A program made the translations under genes and the position numbers. Below, piece by piece: positions 19,538 through 28,052 of a DNA stretch of 64,000 bases (position 1 is its first letter; each line of letters starts with the position of its first letter). The notes under the pieces were generated by a model. It saw only the letters and a program-made list of their open reading frames with translations. It did not search any database and was not told where the DNA came from. This DNA comes from Saccharomonospora marina XMU15 (GTDB lineage: Bacteria; Actinomycetota; Actinomycetes; Mycobacteriales; Pseudonocardiaceae), in the NCBI RefSeq assembly GCF_000244955.1, contig NZ_CM001439.1, positions 5,772,527 to 5,836,526 on the forward strand, read 5' to 3'.

Positions 19538-20929
19538 CTAAGCGGGCGAGAACATCGAGCCCGGGTTGAACAGGTTCCCCGGGTCAAGTGCCTGCTTGAT
19601 CCTGCGGTGGACGTCCAACCCGACCGGGCCGATCTCGCGTGCGAGCCAGTCCTGCTTGAACCTGCCGATGCCGTGCTCCCCGGTCACCGTGCCGCCGAGC
19701 GAGAGGCCGAGTTCGAGGATCTCGTCGAAGCCGCGCCGTGCCCGCTCTACCTCACCCGTCGCCGTGGCGTCGTAGACCACGGTCGGGTGCATGTTGCCGT
19801 CACCCGCGTGGCCGCAGACAGCGATGGTCAGTCCCACCTGCGCGCTGATGCGCTCACAGCCCTCGATCAGTTCCGCGATGCGCGTGCGCGGCACGCAGAC
19901 GTCATCGGTCATGCAGGCGCCACGCTGCTCCAGTGCGTAGTGGACCACCCTGCGTGCCTTCATCAGCAGGTTGCCCTCGGCCACGTCGTCGGTCGAGTGG
20001 ACGAACTCGGCGCCGACATCGGTACACACCTGCTCGATCGCGGCGAGTTCGCGCTTGGCGAGGGTGCCACCGGCGTCGGACTGACACAGCAGCAACGCCC
20101 CGGAACCGGAGCCGGTACCCAACTCGGTGCCGAGATAGGCCTCCACCGCCTTCACCGTGGTGGCATCCATGATCTCCAGCAGCGACGGCACCAGCCCCTC
20201 GCGCACGATCCCGCTCACGGCGGCTCCCGCGGCAGCGGCCGAGTCGAACGCCGCCACCAGCGTGGCGGGCGCCTGCGGTAGCGGACGCAGCGCGACGGTG
20301 GCCTGCGTGATCACGCCCAGGGTTCCCTCGCTGCCGACGAACAGCTTGGTGAGGTCGTAGCCCGCGACGCCCTTGACGGTGCGTCGCCCGGTGCGCAGCA
20401 GCGAGCCGTCGGCGAGCACCACCTCCAACCCCAACACGGAGTCCGTGGTCACGCCGTACTTCACGCAGCACAGCCCACCCGCGTTGGTAGCGAGGTTGCC
20501 GCCGATCGTGCACCAGTCGTAGCTGGATGGGTCGGGTGGGTAGAACAGACCGTGCTTGGCCGCAGCCTCTCGTAGGTCCAGATTCACCACGCCGGGCTGT
20601 ACCACGGCGATGCGGTTGTCCGGGTCGATCTCGATGATGCGATCCAGTTTGGTGGTGACCAGTACGACACAGCCCTCCACCGCGTTGGCGCCACCGCAGA
20701 TCCCGCTTCCCGCGCCGCGGGGGACGATCGGCACCGCCGCCGCGGCACACGCCCGCACGGCCTCCCGCACGCCGTCCACGTCGGTGGGCAGCACCACCGC
20801 CAGTGGGGTTCCGGAGGGCGCCAGCGGCATCTGGTCGCGCGAGTAACCCGCGGTCACGTCGGCGTCGGTGAGCACGGCGTCAGCGCCGAGCACGGAACGC
20901 AACTCGGCCACCAGGGTGTCGTTGGTCAT
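19538..20929 (-). CDS. FAD-linked 2-hydroxyacid oxidase (GlcD/D-lactate dehydrogenase type)
   Basis: A 463-residue flavoprotein of the PCMH/FAD-oxidase C family. VLPTDVDGVREAVRAC, then PRGAGSGICGGANAVEGCVVL (FAD pyrophosphate loop) and YPPDPSSYDWCTIGGNLATNAGGLCCVKYG lie in the FAD domain; CGHAGDGNMHPT and GTVTGEHGIGRFKQDWL lie in the C-terminal cap. It is close to glycolate oxidase subunit GlcD and bacterial D-lactate dehydrogenases. No GlcE/GlcF partner is adjacent, so its electron acceptor is unknown. It converges on the DedA gene with 6 bases between stops. Confidence 0.9.
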   Translation of the reverse strand: MTNDTLVAELRSVLGADAVLTDADVTAGYSRDQMPLAPSGTPLAVVLPTDVDGVREAVRACAAAAVPIVPRGAGSGICGGANAVEGCVVLVTTKLDRIIEIDPDNRIAVVQPGVVNLDLREAAAKHGLFYPPDPSSYDWCTIGGNLATNAGGLCCVKYGVTTDSVLGLEVVLADGSLLRTGRRTVKGVAGYDLTKLFVGSEGTLGVITQATVALRPLPQAPATLVAAFDSAAAAGAAVSGIVREGLVPSLLEIMDATTVKAVEAYLGTELGTGSGSGALLLCQSDAGGTLAKRELAAIEQVCTDVGAEFVHSTDDVAEGNLLMKARRVVHYALEQRGACMTDDVCVPRTRIAELIEGCERISAQVGLTIAVCGHAGDGNMHPTVVYDATATGEVERARRGFDEILELGLSLGGTVTGEHGIGRFKQDWLAREIGPVGLDVHRRIKQALDPGNLFNPGSMFSPA

Positions 20930-21001
20930 CCGTCAACGCTAGGCCGCGCACCATGCGAAGCGACAGGGTCGGCACTCGGTCGGCCGCGTGCCTGCCAGCC
21001 G

Positions 21002-21487
21002 TCAGCCTCCCCGCGGCTGCTCACCTGCCCGCCTGGCGTCGCGATTGGCGTACTTACGCGCCGCGAACTCGTACGACTGGGCCAGCAACGGCCGGACCAC
21101 CGCCTCGAACGTGCGCGCACTCGGCGAGATCACGCACACCCAGTACTGCGACGCGTAGTGGGGGTGCGGCAGCAGTTGATCACGGATGGCGTAGTCGAAC
21201 CCCGTCCGCAGTACGCCCCGCTCGTCGCGCTCGGTGGGCGCGGCGCCGAACCTGGCGAGGTAGGCGGCCTTCGGCAGCCCGATGTTCAACCGGTAACACC
21301 CGCTCTCTTCCAGTGCGGAGACATCGTCGTAGTGATCGCCGGTCACGAGCGTGGCGAACGGCTGCCATCCCTGCGCAGGCAGCGCGCCGTGTGGGTCGTA
21401 GGTGAAGAAGGTGTCGCCGGCGCTCTCCACCGACGTGACCCCTTCGAAGTTCGTTTCGATGTAGCGCTTCAACTCGGCAATGTCCAC
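21002..21487 (-). CDS. DUF6194 family protein
   Basis: A 161-residue cytoplasmic protein matching DUF6194 by memory of its pattern: DIAELKRYIETNFEGV, TFFTYDP, PFATLVTGDHYDD, YRLNIGLPKAAYLARFG, and DQLLPHPHYASQYWVCVISPSARTFE. The fold is probably MmcQ/YjbR-like. GTG 21487 begins exactly at the family N-terminus. Its function is unknown. Confidence 0.85.
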   Translation of the reverse strand: MDIAELKRYIETNFEGVTSVESAGDTFFTYDPHGALPAQGWQPFATLVTGDHYDDVSALEESGCYRLNIGLPKAAYLARFGAAPTERDERGVLRTGFDYAIRDQLLPHPHYASQYWVCVISPSARTFEAVVRPLLAQSYEFAARKYANRDARRAGEQPRGG

Positions 21488-21640
21488 GTCGGTACCCCAT
21501 CCGTTGACTCCGGCACTGTCTGACCTCTCAAGGCTTTCATTGAAGATCCCGGTGAAGCTTCTGCCGCGGCTCCGCGGTCGACGTCGGACAACTTCCTCCG
21601 AAGCCCCAAAGCAGATACACCCGGCGGCGCGGACAGGAGC

Positions 21641-21682
21641 GCAGAACTCGCCGGCGGGAGCGGGGGACTCGCCGGCGGGAGC
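21641..21682. repeat. 21-bp tandem repeat, copy set A (same motif as at 43671)
   Basis: Two adjacent 21-base units (21641-21661 and 21662-21682) share ACTCGCCGGCGGGAGC. The motif is the same as the units at 43671-43724 apart from a few bases. They lie in the 334-base gap between DUF6194 and MarR, which otherwise holds only the MarR promoter region at its right end and no convincing gene. Confidence 0.7.
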
Positions 21683-21750
21683 GGTTGCGGCGTGTCCTCG
21701 CCCACATCGGGCGAGGGCGAGTTGCCGACCGGAGGACGGTGCGAGCATCC

Positions 21751-21771
21751 TTGTATCAGGCAACTAGTTGC
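21751..21771 (+). promoter_or_regulatory. Probable MarR operator
   Basis: GCAACTAGTTGC (21760-21771) is a perfect 12-base palindrome, preceded by TTGTATCAG so that TTG-N7-CAA forms an overlapping dyad. It sits about 50 bases before the MarR start, where MarR family autorepression is usual. Confidence 0.6.
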
Positions 21772-21821
21772 ATGTGCCAAACAAGCCGGTCAAACCCGAC
21801 ATTCCTCACGAGAGACCTCCC

Positions 21822-22361
21822 ATGGCATCCACCGAACACGCCGAGCCGCGCGTATCCGAGCCCACGGAAGCCGAACTGGCCATCGCCGACGAACTGGGCA
21901 GGCAGATGGTCCGGTTCATGCGGCTGTCGGTGCGCGCCAAGTCGCAGGTGGCCAAGCACGGACCGGACGGGATCGAGCGGGCGGCCTACGCGATCCTGTT
22001 CCGGCTCGTGCACGAGGGCCCGCAGCGCACCAGCCATCTCGCCGAGGCTCTGCATTCGGACATCTCCACCATCAGCAGGCAGAGCAGCTCGCTGGTGCAG
22101 CACGGCCTGGTGAAGCGCCAGGCCGACCCGGAGGACGGGCGCGCTTCGCTGCTTGCTCCCACCGAGGAGGGGATGCGGGTCTTCGAGGAGAACCGGCGCC
22201 AGCGCAACCGGTGGCTGGCCAGGGTGCTTTCTGACTGGCCTGAGGAGGACCGCATCAAGCTCAACGTCCTGTTCGACCGGCTCAACACCGGGATCGAGGA
22301 GTGCGACCCATTGAGTGCCGACTCGTCGGCGTACTGCACCACCAAGGGGGAAAGCAAGTGA
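21822..22361 (+). CDS. MarR family transcriptional regulator
   Basis: A 179-residue winged-helix regulator. AELAIADELGRQMVRFMRLSVRAK is the dimerisation helix; RTSHLAEALHSDISTISRQSSSLVQHGLVKRQADPEDGRASLLAPTEEG is the DNA-binding helix plus wing. The start at ATG 21822 (MASTEHAEP) has GAGAGA upstream; a longer frame to 21768 would run into the operator. It overlaps the MFS gene by 4 bases, so it is the local regulator of the exporter. Confidence 0.92.
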   Translation: MASTEHAEPRVSEPTEAELAIADELGRQMVRFMRLSVRAKSQVAKHGPDGIERAAYAILFRLVHEGPQRTSHLAEALHSDISTISRQSSSLVQHGLVKRQADPEDGRASLLAPTEEGMRVFEENRRQRNRWLARVLSDWPEEDRIKLNVLFDRLNTGIEECDPLSADSSAYCTTKGESK

Positions 22362-24955
22362 CATCCGCAGGGGACAGAACGATCGCGCGGGGGGCGGACG
22401 CGGAGGATGCCGATACCGGACCAAATCTGACCCACCGCCAGATCGTCGTGATCCTCGTCGGCCTGATGACGGGGATGTTCCTGGCCGCGCTGGACCAGAC
22501 GATCGTCGGCACGGCGATCCGCACGATCGCCGATGACCTCAACGGTCTCAGCCTGCAGGCCTGGATCACCACCGCCTACCTGATCACCGCCACCATCGCG
22601 ACGCCGATCTACGGCAAGCTCTCCGACATCTACGGCCGCAAGCCGTTCTTCCTGGCCGCCATCTCGATCTTCATGCTCGGATCGGTCGCGGCTACCTTCG
22701 CGCAGAGCATGTACCAACTCGCCGCGTTCCGCGCGGTGCAGGGACTCGGTGCGGGCGGCCTGATGTCGCTGGCGCTCACCATCCTCGGCGACATCGTGCC
22801 GCCCCGGCGACGGGCCAAGTACCAGGGCTTCTTCCTCGCCGTGTTCGGCACCTCCACCGTGCTCGGCCCCGTACTCGGCGGCTTCTTCGCGGGCATGGAC
22901 TCCTTCCTCGACATCGAGGGTTGGCGCTGGGTCTTCCTGATCAACGTGCCGCTCGGCGCGGTGGCGCTGTTCGTGGTGGCCAAGGTGCTCAACGTGCCGC
23001 ACCAGCGCCACGACCACCGCATCGACTGGTGGGGCGGGCTGGCACTGGTGATCACTCTGGTGCCACTGCTGCTGATCGCCGAGCAGGGCAGGGAATGGGG
23101 CTGGGACTCCACCAGGGCCGTCGTCTGCTACGGCATCGGCGCCGTGGGACTCGTGCTGTTCCTGTTCGTCGAGCACGTCATGAAGGACCAGGCACTCATC
23201 CCGCTGCGGCTGTTCCGCAACCCGACGTTCAGTGTCGCGATCGCGGGCGGTGTGATCGTCGGCGTCGCGATGTTCGGTGCGATCATGCTGATCCCGCAGT
23301 ACCTGCAGATCGTGCAGGGCTACTCCCCGACGGAGTCCGGCCTGCTGATGCTGCCGCTGATGGTCGGCATCATGTCGGCGTCGGTGCTTTCGGGCCAGCT
23401 CACCTCGCGCACCGGCCGGTACAAGATCTTCCCGGTTGTCGGCACCGCGCTGATGTCCGCGGGAATGCTGCTGTTCGCCCAGGTCGAGTGGGACACGCCC
23501 ATCTGGCAGTCGATGCTGTTCATGGCCGTCATCGGCCTCGGGCTGGGTGGCTGCATGCAGACACTGATCATCGCCGTGCAGAACGCGGGCCCACGAAGGG
23601 ACATGGGGGTCTCCACGGCGGCGGCGACGTTCTTCCGGCAGATCGGTGGCACGCTCGGCGTAGCGGTCTTCCTCTCGATCCTGTTCAGCACGCTGACCGA
23701 CAACATCGCAGGCGCCTTCCGGGCAGCGGGCATCCCACCCTCGGCGATGAACTCCGTGGGCGGCGACATCATGCAGGACTCCTCGTTCCTGCAGCAGCTG
23801 CCGATCGAGCAGGCTCGCCCGTTCTTTATCGGGTTCACCGAGTCGATCAACACGGTGTTCTACGTCGGCGCGGGTGTCGCGGCGGTCGCGTTCCTGGTGC
23901 TGCTGTTCATGCGGGAGATCCCACTCGCCGACAGCATCGGTAAGCCCGCCCCCACCGACAAGCAGACACCGGTAGGTGGGACGGGCGATACCGAGCCCGC
24001 CGACGTCCTCGACGCCGCGGACGAAGCAGACCCCGACCGGACGAGGGAGGCCGAACTGGTCGCGGCGGGCAGGCACGCCCGGCCACAGCAGAACGGCCAG
24101 GTGGAGTTGCGTGCCGACCCGGTGCCGACCGCAGGGGTGGGCGGCAACGGCGCGGCCGGGCAACCCGCTCGGGCACACGTGACGGGCCACATCCGCAGGC
24201 AGGACGGCACCCCCGTCGAAGGCGCCACGCTGACGCTGATCGACCAGGTCGGCAGGCAGGTGGCCCGCGCGACCGGAGGACCGGACGGCGGCTACACGAT
24301 CACCGCGCCAGACAGCGGCAGCTACGTGCTGATCGTGGCGGCGAGTGGTCACCAGCCGCAGGCGTCGAGCCTCGTGGTGGGAGAAGCGGCCACCCGGCTG
24401 GACCTCACGCTGATCGGTTCCGGAGAGGTGTCGGGGATGGTGCGGGCCGCGGGCGAGGGCACCGCGCTGCCGAACGTCACCGTCACGCTGGCCGACGCGC
24501 GCGGCGAGGTGACCGGCGCGTGCGTCACCGGCAGCGACGGCGGCTACGTCTTCCACGGTGTCGGAGCGGGCCCGCACACACTCGTGGCCAGCGGGCCACG
24601 GCTGCGGCCCACCGCGGTCATGCTCACCGTTCCCGACAGCGGTGAACTCCGCCACGACATCGAACTGGAGCGCGCCGCGCAACTGAAGGGCACCGCACGC
24701 ACCGACGACGGCCGAGTGGTTCCCGACGCCCGCATCACGGTGCTGGACCTCGACGGCAACGTCGCCGCCGTGGCCAGGACGGACGAGTCTGGGCGGTATC
24801 TGGTCGCTGACCTGCCCGAGGGCGACTACACCGTGGTGGCAAGCGGCTACCCGCCCGCCACCAGCAAGGTGACGGTGTCGGGCGAGCAGGAGGAGCACGA
24901 CGTCCGGCTGGGCTACGAACAGACGATCGACGACCTCGCCGGAGACGGTCGCTGA
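22358..24955 (+). CDS. DHA2-type MFS exporter fused to three carboxypeptidase-regulatory-like repeats
   Basis: An 865-residue protein. Residues about 25-520 are a 14-helix DHA2 (EmrB/QacA) drug:H+ antiporter with LDQTIVGTAI and motif A GKLSDIYGRKP. Residues 521-604 are an acidic linker. Residues about 605-862 are three beta-sandwich repeats of about 85 residues, each with the pattern G-x-V/I/T-R...P-x-A-x-[IVL]-x-[IL]-x-D...D-G-x-Y, as in carboxypeptidase regulatory-like/CnaB-like domains. An even helix number puts them in the cytoplasm. The fusion is unusual. GTGA overlap with marR; 1-base overlap with the YceI gene. Confidence 0.88.
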   Translation: MTSAGDRTIARGADAEDADTGPNLTHRQIVVILVGLMTGMFLAALDQTIVGTAIRTIADDLNGLSLQAWITTAYLITATIATPIYGKLSDIYGRKPFFLAAISIFMLGSVAATFAQSMYQLAAFRAVQGLGAGGLMSLALTILGDIVPPRRRAKYQGFFLAVFGTSTVLGPVLGGFFAGMDSFLDIEGWRWVFLINVPLGAVALFVVAKVLNVPHQRHDHRIDWWGGLALVITLVPLLLIAEQGREWGWDSTRAVVCYGIGAVGLVLFLFVEHVMKDQALIPLRLFRNPTFSVAIAGGVIVGVAMFGAIMLIPQYLQIVQGYSPTESGLLMLPLMVGIMSASVLSGQLTSRTGRYKIFPVVGTALMSAGMLLFAQVEWDTPIWQSMLFMAVIGLGLGGCMQTLIIAVQNAGPRRDMGVSTAAATFFRQIGGTLGVAVFLSILFSTLTDNIAGAFRAAGIPPSAMNSVGGDIMQDSSFLQQLPIEQARPFFIGFTESINTVFYVGAGVAAVAFLVLLFMREIPLADSIGKPAPTDKQTPVGGTGDTEPADVLDAADEADPDRTREAELVAAGRHARPQQNGQVELRADPVPTAGVGGNGAAGQPARAHVTGHIRRQDGTPVEGATLTLIDQVGRQVARATGGPDGGYTITAPDSGSYVLIVAASGHQPQASSLVVGEAATRLDLTLIGSGEVSGMVRAAGEGTALPNVTVTLADARGEVTGACVTGSDGGYVFHGVGAGPHTLVASGPRLRPTAVMLTVPDSGELRHDIELERAAQLKGTARTDDGRVVPDARITVLDLDGNVAAVARTDESGRYLVADLPEGDYTVVASGYPPATSKVTVSGEQEEHDVRLGYEQTIDDLAGDGR

Positions 24956-25776
24956 TGCCGGGACTGTCCGGTTCGGTCCGCTCCGCGGACGGCTTCCCGG
25001 TGGAGCACGCGGTGCTCACGGTCACCGATCAGCAAGGCAGGCAGGTCGCGCGTAGCGAAGCCGACGAGGCCGGCCGCGTCACGACCGACCCGTTGCCGAG
25101 GGGCAGCTACACCACGGTGGTGACGGCGGCGGGCTACCTGCCCGTCGCCCGCACCGCCCAGGTGGCGTACGACGGCACGGGCTCGATCGGTGAGGTGCCA
25201 CTCACCGAGGCGGAGGCAGGTGTCGAGCTGCCTCCCGCAGGCCCGTGGACCATCGACCCCGCGCATTCGTCGCTAATCGTCACCGCTCGCCATCTCGGTA
25301 TCGCCAGCGTCAGGGCACGTTTCACCGACCTTTGCGGGCGCATCCACGTGGCACGACCGGTGGAGCGCTCGTCGGTGCGGGCACAAATCGACGCGGCCGC
25401 GATCGACACCGGCAACAAGATGCGCGACGACCACCTTCGCTCGCCGGGCTTCCTGGATGTCGCGGCCTACCCGTCGATCGAGTTCGGCAGCACCGGGCTC
25501 ACCAGGCGCGGGAGCAGTACCTGGCTGCTGCGCGGCGAGTTGCCCCTGCACGGGCAGTGCCGCGAGGTGGAACTCGAACTGCGCTACGGCGGCTACGGCC
25601 CCGACCCGTGGGGCGGTAGCCGGGTGGCCTTCCACGCCGAGACCCAGCTTCGCCGCGACGATTTCGCGATCAACTACAACGCGATGGTGCGGGCGGGTGT
25701 CGCCGCTGTCGGAACCACCGTCAGGGTTGAGCTGGACATCGAAGCCGTTCAGGGAGAGCGACTGCCGGAGTACTAG
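24955..25776 (+). CDS. YceI family protein with N-terminal carboxypeptidase-regulatory-like domain
   Basis: A 273-residue protein. Residues 1-90 repeat the beta-sandwich of the upstream transporter (LSGSVRSADGFPVEHAVLTV...RGSYTTVVTAAGYLPVA). Residues about 98-270 are a YceI lipocalin-like barrel: WTIDPAHSSLIVTARHLGI, RAQIDAAAIDTGNKMRDDHLRSPGFLDVAAYPSIEF, and the GVAAVGTTVRVELDIE end. YceI proteins bind isoprenoids or amphiphiles. No signal peptide is seen, so it is probably cytoplasmic and may partner the transporter tail. Its start codon overlaps the MFS stop. Confidence 0.9.
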   Translation: MPGLSGSVRSADGFPVEHAVLTVTDQQGRQVARSEADEAGRVTTDPLPRGSYTTVVTAAGYLPVARTAQVAYDGTGSIGEVPLTEAEAGVELPPAGPWTIDPAHSSLIVTARHLGIASVRARFTDLCGRIHVARPVERSSVRAQIDAAAIDTGNKMRDDHLRSPGFLDVAAYPSIEFGSTGLTRRGSSTWLLRGELPLHGQCREVELELRYGGYGPDPWGGSRVAFHAETQLRRDDFAINYNAMVRAGVAAVGTTVRVELDIEAVQGERLPEY

Positions 25777-25859
25777 GCGCGCCTGCGCGCGGCGCGCAGC
25801 AGCAGGGCCGCGACGACGAATGCGGCGATGAATACGACGGTCGTCAGGATTTCGGGCAT
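25773..25859 (-). CDS. 28-aa single-pass membrane microprotein
   Basis: A short frame encodes MPEILTTVVFIAAFVVAALLL followed by the basic tail RAARRRA. One transmembrane helix with positive C-terminus indicates N-out/C-in topology. It overlaps the YceI stop by 4 bases in convergent orientation. No good ribosome site precedes the ATG, so expression is uncertain. Confidence 0.4.
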   Translation of the reverse strand: MPEILTTVVFIAAFVVAALLLRAARRRA

Positions 25860-25984
25860 GTCGAACACCGATTCGTTCCGTTGACAATACGCAGCGTGCG
25901 CACTTGGTTCCGGGATCGTAGCGCCGGTCGTCGTTTCAGGTCGGGGCCGGGACGCGAGCGCGGACAGGCACGTACGCTGCCGAC

Positions 25985-26656
25985 GTGAACGTTGTGCACG
26001 CCGAAGCCGCGAGCGTGGGAATGGACTGGCTCGCCACGGCCGGGCCGTTGCTCGTCTGGGTGATCGTGCTCAGCTTCGTGTTCGTGGAATGCGCGCTGAT
26101 CGTCGGGCTTTTCCTGCCTGGCGATTCGTTGCTTTTCGGTGCCGGCGTGGTGCTGGCCCAGCACGGAGCCGACACGCATGCCTGGGGCCTTTCCGCAGCC
26201 GCACTCGTGATCGCCGTGGTGGGTAACCAGGTCGGGTACTACGTCGGCAAGCAGACCGGCACCCGGTTCGTTGCCAGACGGGGCGGCAAGGTGCTCAACC
26301 AGCACAATCTGAACCGCGCGCGTGCCTTCCTCAACCGCAGGGGTTTCCTCGCGATCGTCGCGGCACGCTGGATTCCGTGGGTCCGCACGCTCGCACCGCT
26401 GATCGCCGGAGCCGCGGGGATGAACTCACGCCGGTTCATGCTTGCCACGACGGTGGGCGCGGTGCTGTGGGTGCCCACGCTCGTGCTGATCGGCTACTAC
26501 GGTGCAGGCCTACTGGACGTGCTGCCCTGGCTGAAGACGACGCTGGTATGGGCGAGTGTGGTGCTTTTCGTGGTGGGCACGGTGTACGGCATCTGGCGGT
26601 ACCGGCAGGAGATGCGGCGCCCGATCGAGACCGACCCGGAAACAGCGCGCGCCTGA
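25985..26656 (+). CDS. DedA family membrane protein
   Basis: A 223-residue DedA homologue, the second in the window. ECALIVGLFLPGDSLLFGAGVVLA and FLNRRGFLAIVAARWIPWVRTLAPLIAGAAGMNSRRFM are the two signature loops. About six helices. GTG 25985 is the only start that leaves the first helix intact. It converges on a VOC gene with 4 bases between stops. Probable envelope lipid-carrier recycling. Confidence 0.92.
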   Translation: MNVVHAEAASVGMDWLATAGPLLVWVIVLSFVFVECALIVGLFLPGDSLLFGAGVVLAQHGADTHAWGLSAAALVIAVVGNQVGYYVGKQTGTRFVARRGGKVLNQHNLNRARAFLNRRGFLAIVAARWIPWVRTLAPLIAGAAGMNSRRFMLATTVGAVLWVPTLVLIGYYGAGLLDVLPWLKTTLVWASVVLFVVGTVYGIWRYRQEMRRPIETDPETARA

Positions 26657-26660
26657 GGCC

Positions 26661-27071
26661 TCATTCGGGGTCGGCCCAGACCTCCAACTGAATGCCGTCG
26701 GGGTCACGGAAGACAACCAGTTCACACCCGGGTGAGGTGCGCGAGGGCGCCGCGGGGGTGAAGGTGACGCCGTAGTCGGCAAGGCGCCGCTCCCAGGCGG
26801 CCAGCTCGGCGCGGGAGGCAACCCGGAACGCGACATGGTCGAGCCCGGTGTGCCGTTCGTCGAACGGCGGGCGGGCGGCATGGGTGTGCTGCACCAGCAC
26901 CACGGCGAAACCCTCACACGGAGGGGACAACACCACCTTGCGCAACCCAAGTTCCTGATCCTCGCGGCGGGTGACCTCCTTGAGGCCGAGCACCCGGACA
27001 TACCAGGGCACGCTGCGGTCGATGTCGGTCACCGTGAGGGCGAGGTGGTGCATGCCGGCGAGCTCGGACAT
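26661..27071 (-). CDS. VOC family (glyoxalase-like) protein
   Basis: A 136-residue protein with two beta-alpha-beta-beta-beta modules. Metal ligands are expected at His in MHHLALTV, His in GLDHVAFRV and Glu in IQLEVWADPE. The pattern (LVVFRDPDGIQLE) is common in glyoxalase/bleomycin-resistance-like dioxygenases. ATG 27071 is taken as start (MSELAGMHH). Substrate unknown. Confidence 0.88.
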   Translation of the reverse strand: MSELAGMHHLALTVTDIDRSVPWYVRVLGLKEVTRREDQELGLRKVVLSPPCEGFAVVLVQHTHAARPPFDERHTGLDHVAFRVASRAELAAWERRLADYGVTFTPAAPSRTSPGCELVVFRDPDGIQLEVWADPE

Positions 27072-27416
27072 GCCAAGCGGTCCTTCCACTGCCCCGTGTG
27101 TGTCGAGCGACCGGCGCCGTCTTGTGGATCGTTCGCCCGGCGGCCCTCCTGACCCATTCTGGGTGCCTCACGCACGGCCGTGCGAACCAAGCCGGCGCAA
27201 TGACGGCCGGAATGGAACAGCTCCGTAACCCTTCCGTTCCGAGCCGCAGACACGCCTGGACCCGCATCGGGATCTCGACACAACAATGAGCACTGGCAAC
27301 CCCCACCGCTCCCTGGGGGGCGGCCCCAGCTCAGCCTAGCCGTCCCTCTTGGCGAACCAGGCCTACACAGCGGATCTGTGGATAACTCTGAGTTGTCCAC
27401 AGCGACTGTGGATAAC
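27072..27416. other. 345-base gap with DnaA-box cluster at its right end
   Basis: No gene was found. The left part is the upstream region of the VOC gene. A GC hairpin-like stretch occurs around 27300-27335. The right end (27377-27415) holds the DnaA-box-like motifs listed separately. Confidence 0.5.
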
Positions 27417-27418
27417 TC
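27377..27418. other. Three DnaA-box-like 9-mers forming a hairpin
   Basis: TGTGGATAA (27377-27385), TTGTCCACA (27393-27401) and TGTGGATAA (27407-27415) match the DnaA box TTRTCCACA on alternating strands. The last two form GAGTTGTCCACAG-CGA-CTGTGGATAACTC, a 13-bp stem with one mismatch that overlaps the stop codon of the kinase gene. It may be a DnaA titration or regulatory site, or simply a terminator. Confidence 0.6.
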
Positions 27419-28052
27419 AGACGGCGAAGTACGGCAACTCCATGTCGCGCACTACGAGGTGGGCACGCTGCGCGCTCGGCATGATCAGGTCGGCGTTGCG
27501 CTGGTCGGAGCCACGCGCCCGCTGTTGCGCCTCCACCAGCGAGCGGCCGAACTTGCGATGCCGGGTCACCAGCCGCTCCACCCGGTCGTCCTCGTCGGGA
27601 GCGAGGAACCACACCTCGTCGAGCAGCGAACGCAGCTCGTTCCATGGTTCGGTGTCGAGCAGCAGGTAGTTGCCTTCCGTCAGCACCAACCGCACGCTCT
27701 GCGGAACCGGAACGGCGCAAGCGATCGGCTCCTCGATCTCCCGCCGGAACTCGGGCGCGTAGACCAACTCCTTGCCCTCGGCCAGCCTGCGGATCAGGTG
27801 CACGTACCCGTACGCGTCGAAGGTGTCCGGCGCACCCTTGCGGTCCGCCCTGCCGAGCCGGTTCAGTTCCACCTGCGCCAGGTGGAAGCCGTCCATCCCC
27901 ACCACGGCAGCACTGGAACCAAGCGCATCCGCCAGCCGCCACGCCAGCGTCGTCTTCCCCGACGCCGGTGGGCCCGCGATACCGAGCACCGCGCGCTCAC
28001 CACCTTCGGCAAGGCCCTGCGCCCTGCTCAACAGCTCGTCGAACGTAGTCAT
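27417..28052 (-). CDS. P-loop nucleoside/nucleotide kinase family protein
   Basis: A 211-residue kinase of the uridine kinase/YggC-like group. GIAGPPASGKTTLAWRLADAL is the P-loop; VVGMDGFHLAQVELNRLGRADRKGAPDTFDAYGYV is the substrate segment typical of this group; VLTEGNYLLLD is the second acidic motif. Its start overlaps the end of the PfkB gene (ATGA). Together they form a two-kinase operon likely controlled by the divergent LacI regulator; the substrate may be a sugar or nucleoside. Confidence 0.88.
   Translation of the reverse strand: MTTFDELLSRAQGLAEGGERAVLGIAGPPASGKTTLAWRLADALGSSAAVVGMDGFHLAQVELNRLGRADRKGAPDTFDAYGYVHLIRRLAEGKELVYAPEFRREIEEPIACAVPVPQSVRLVLTEGNYLLLDTEPWNELRSLLDEVWFLAPDEDDRVERLVTRHRKFGRSLVEAQQRARGSDQRNADLIMPSAQRAHLVVRDMELPYFAV

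Noticed and set aside
21986-24898. A 970-codon open frame on the minus strand opposite the MFS gene
   Set aside because: It is an antisense shadow in a high-GC gene: residues are rich in Arg/His/Gly without any domain, while the plus strand encodes a clear MFS transporter.
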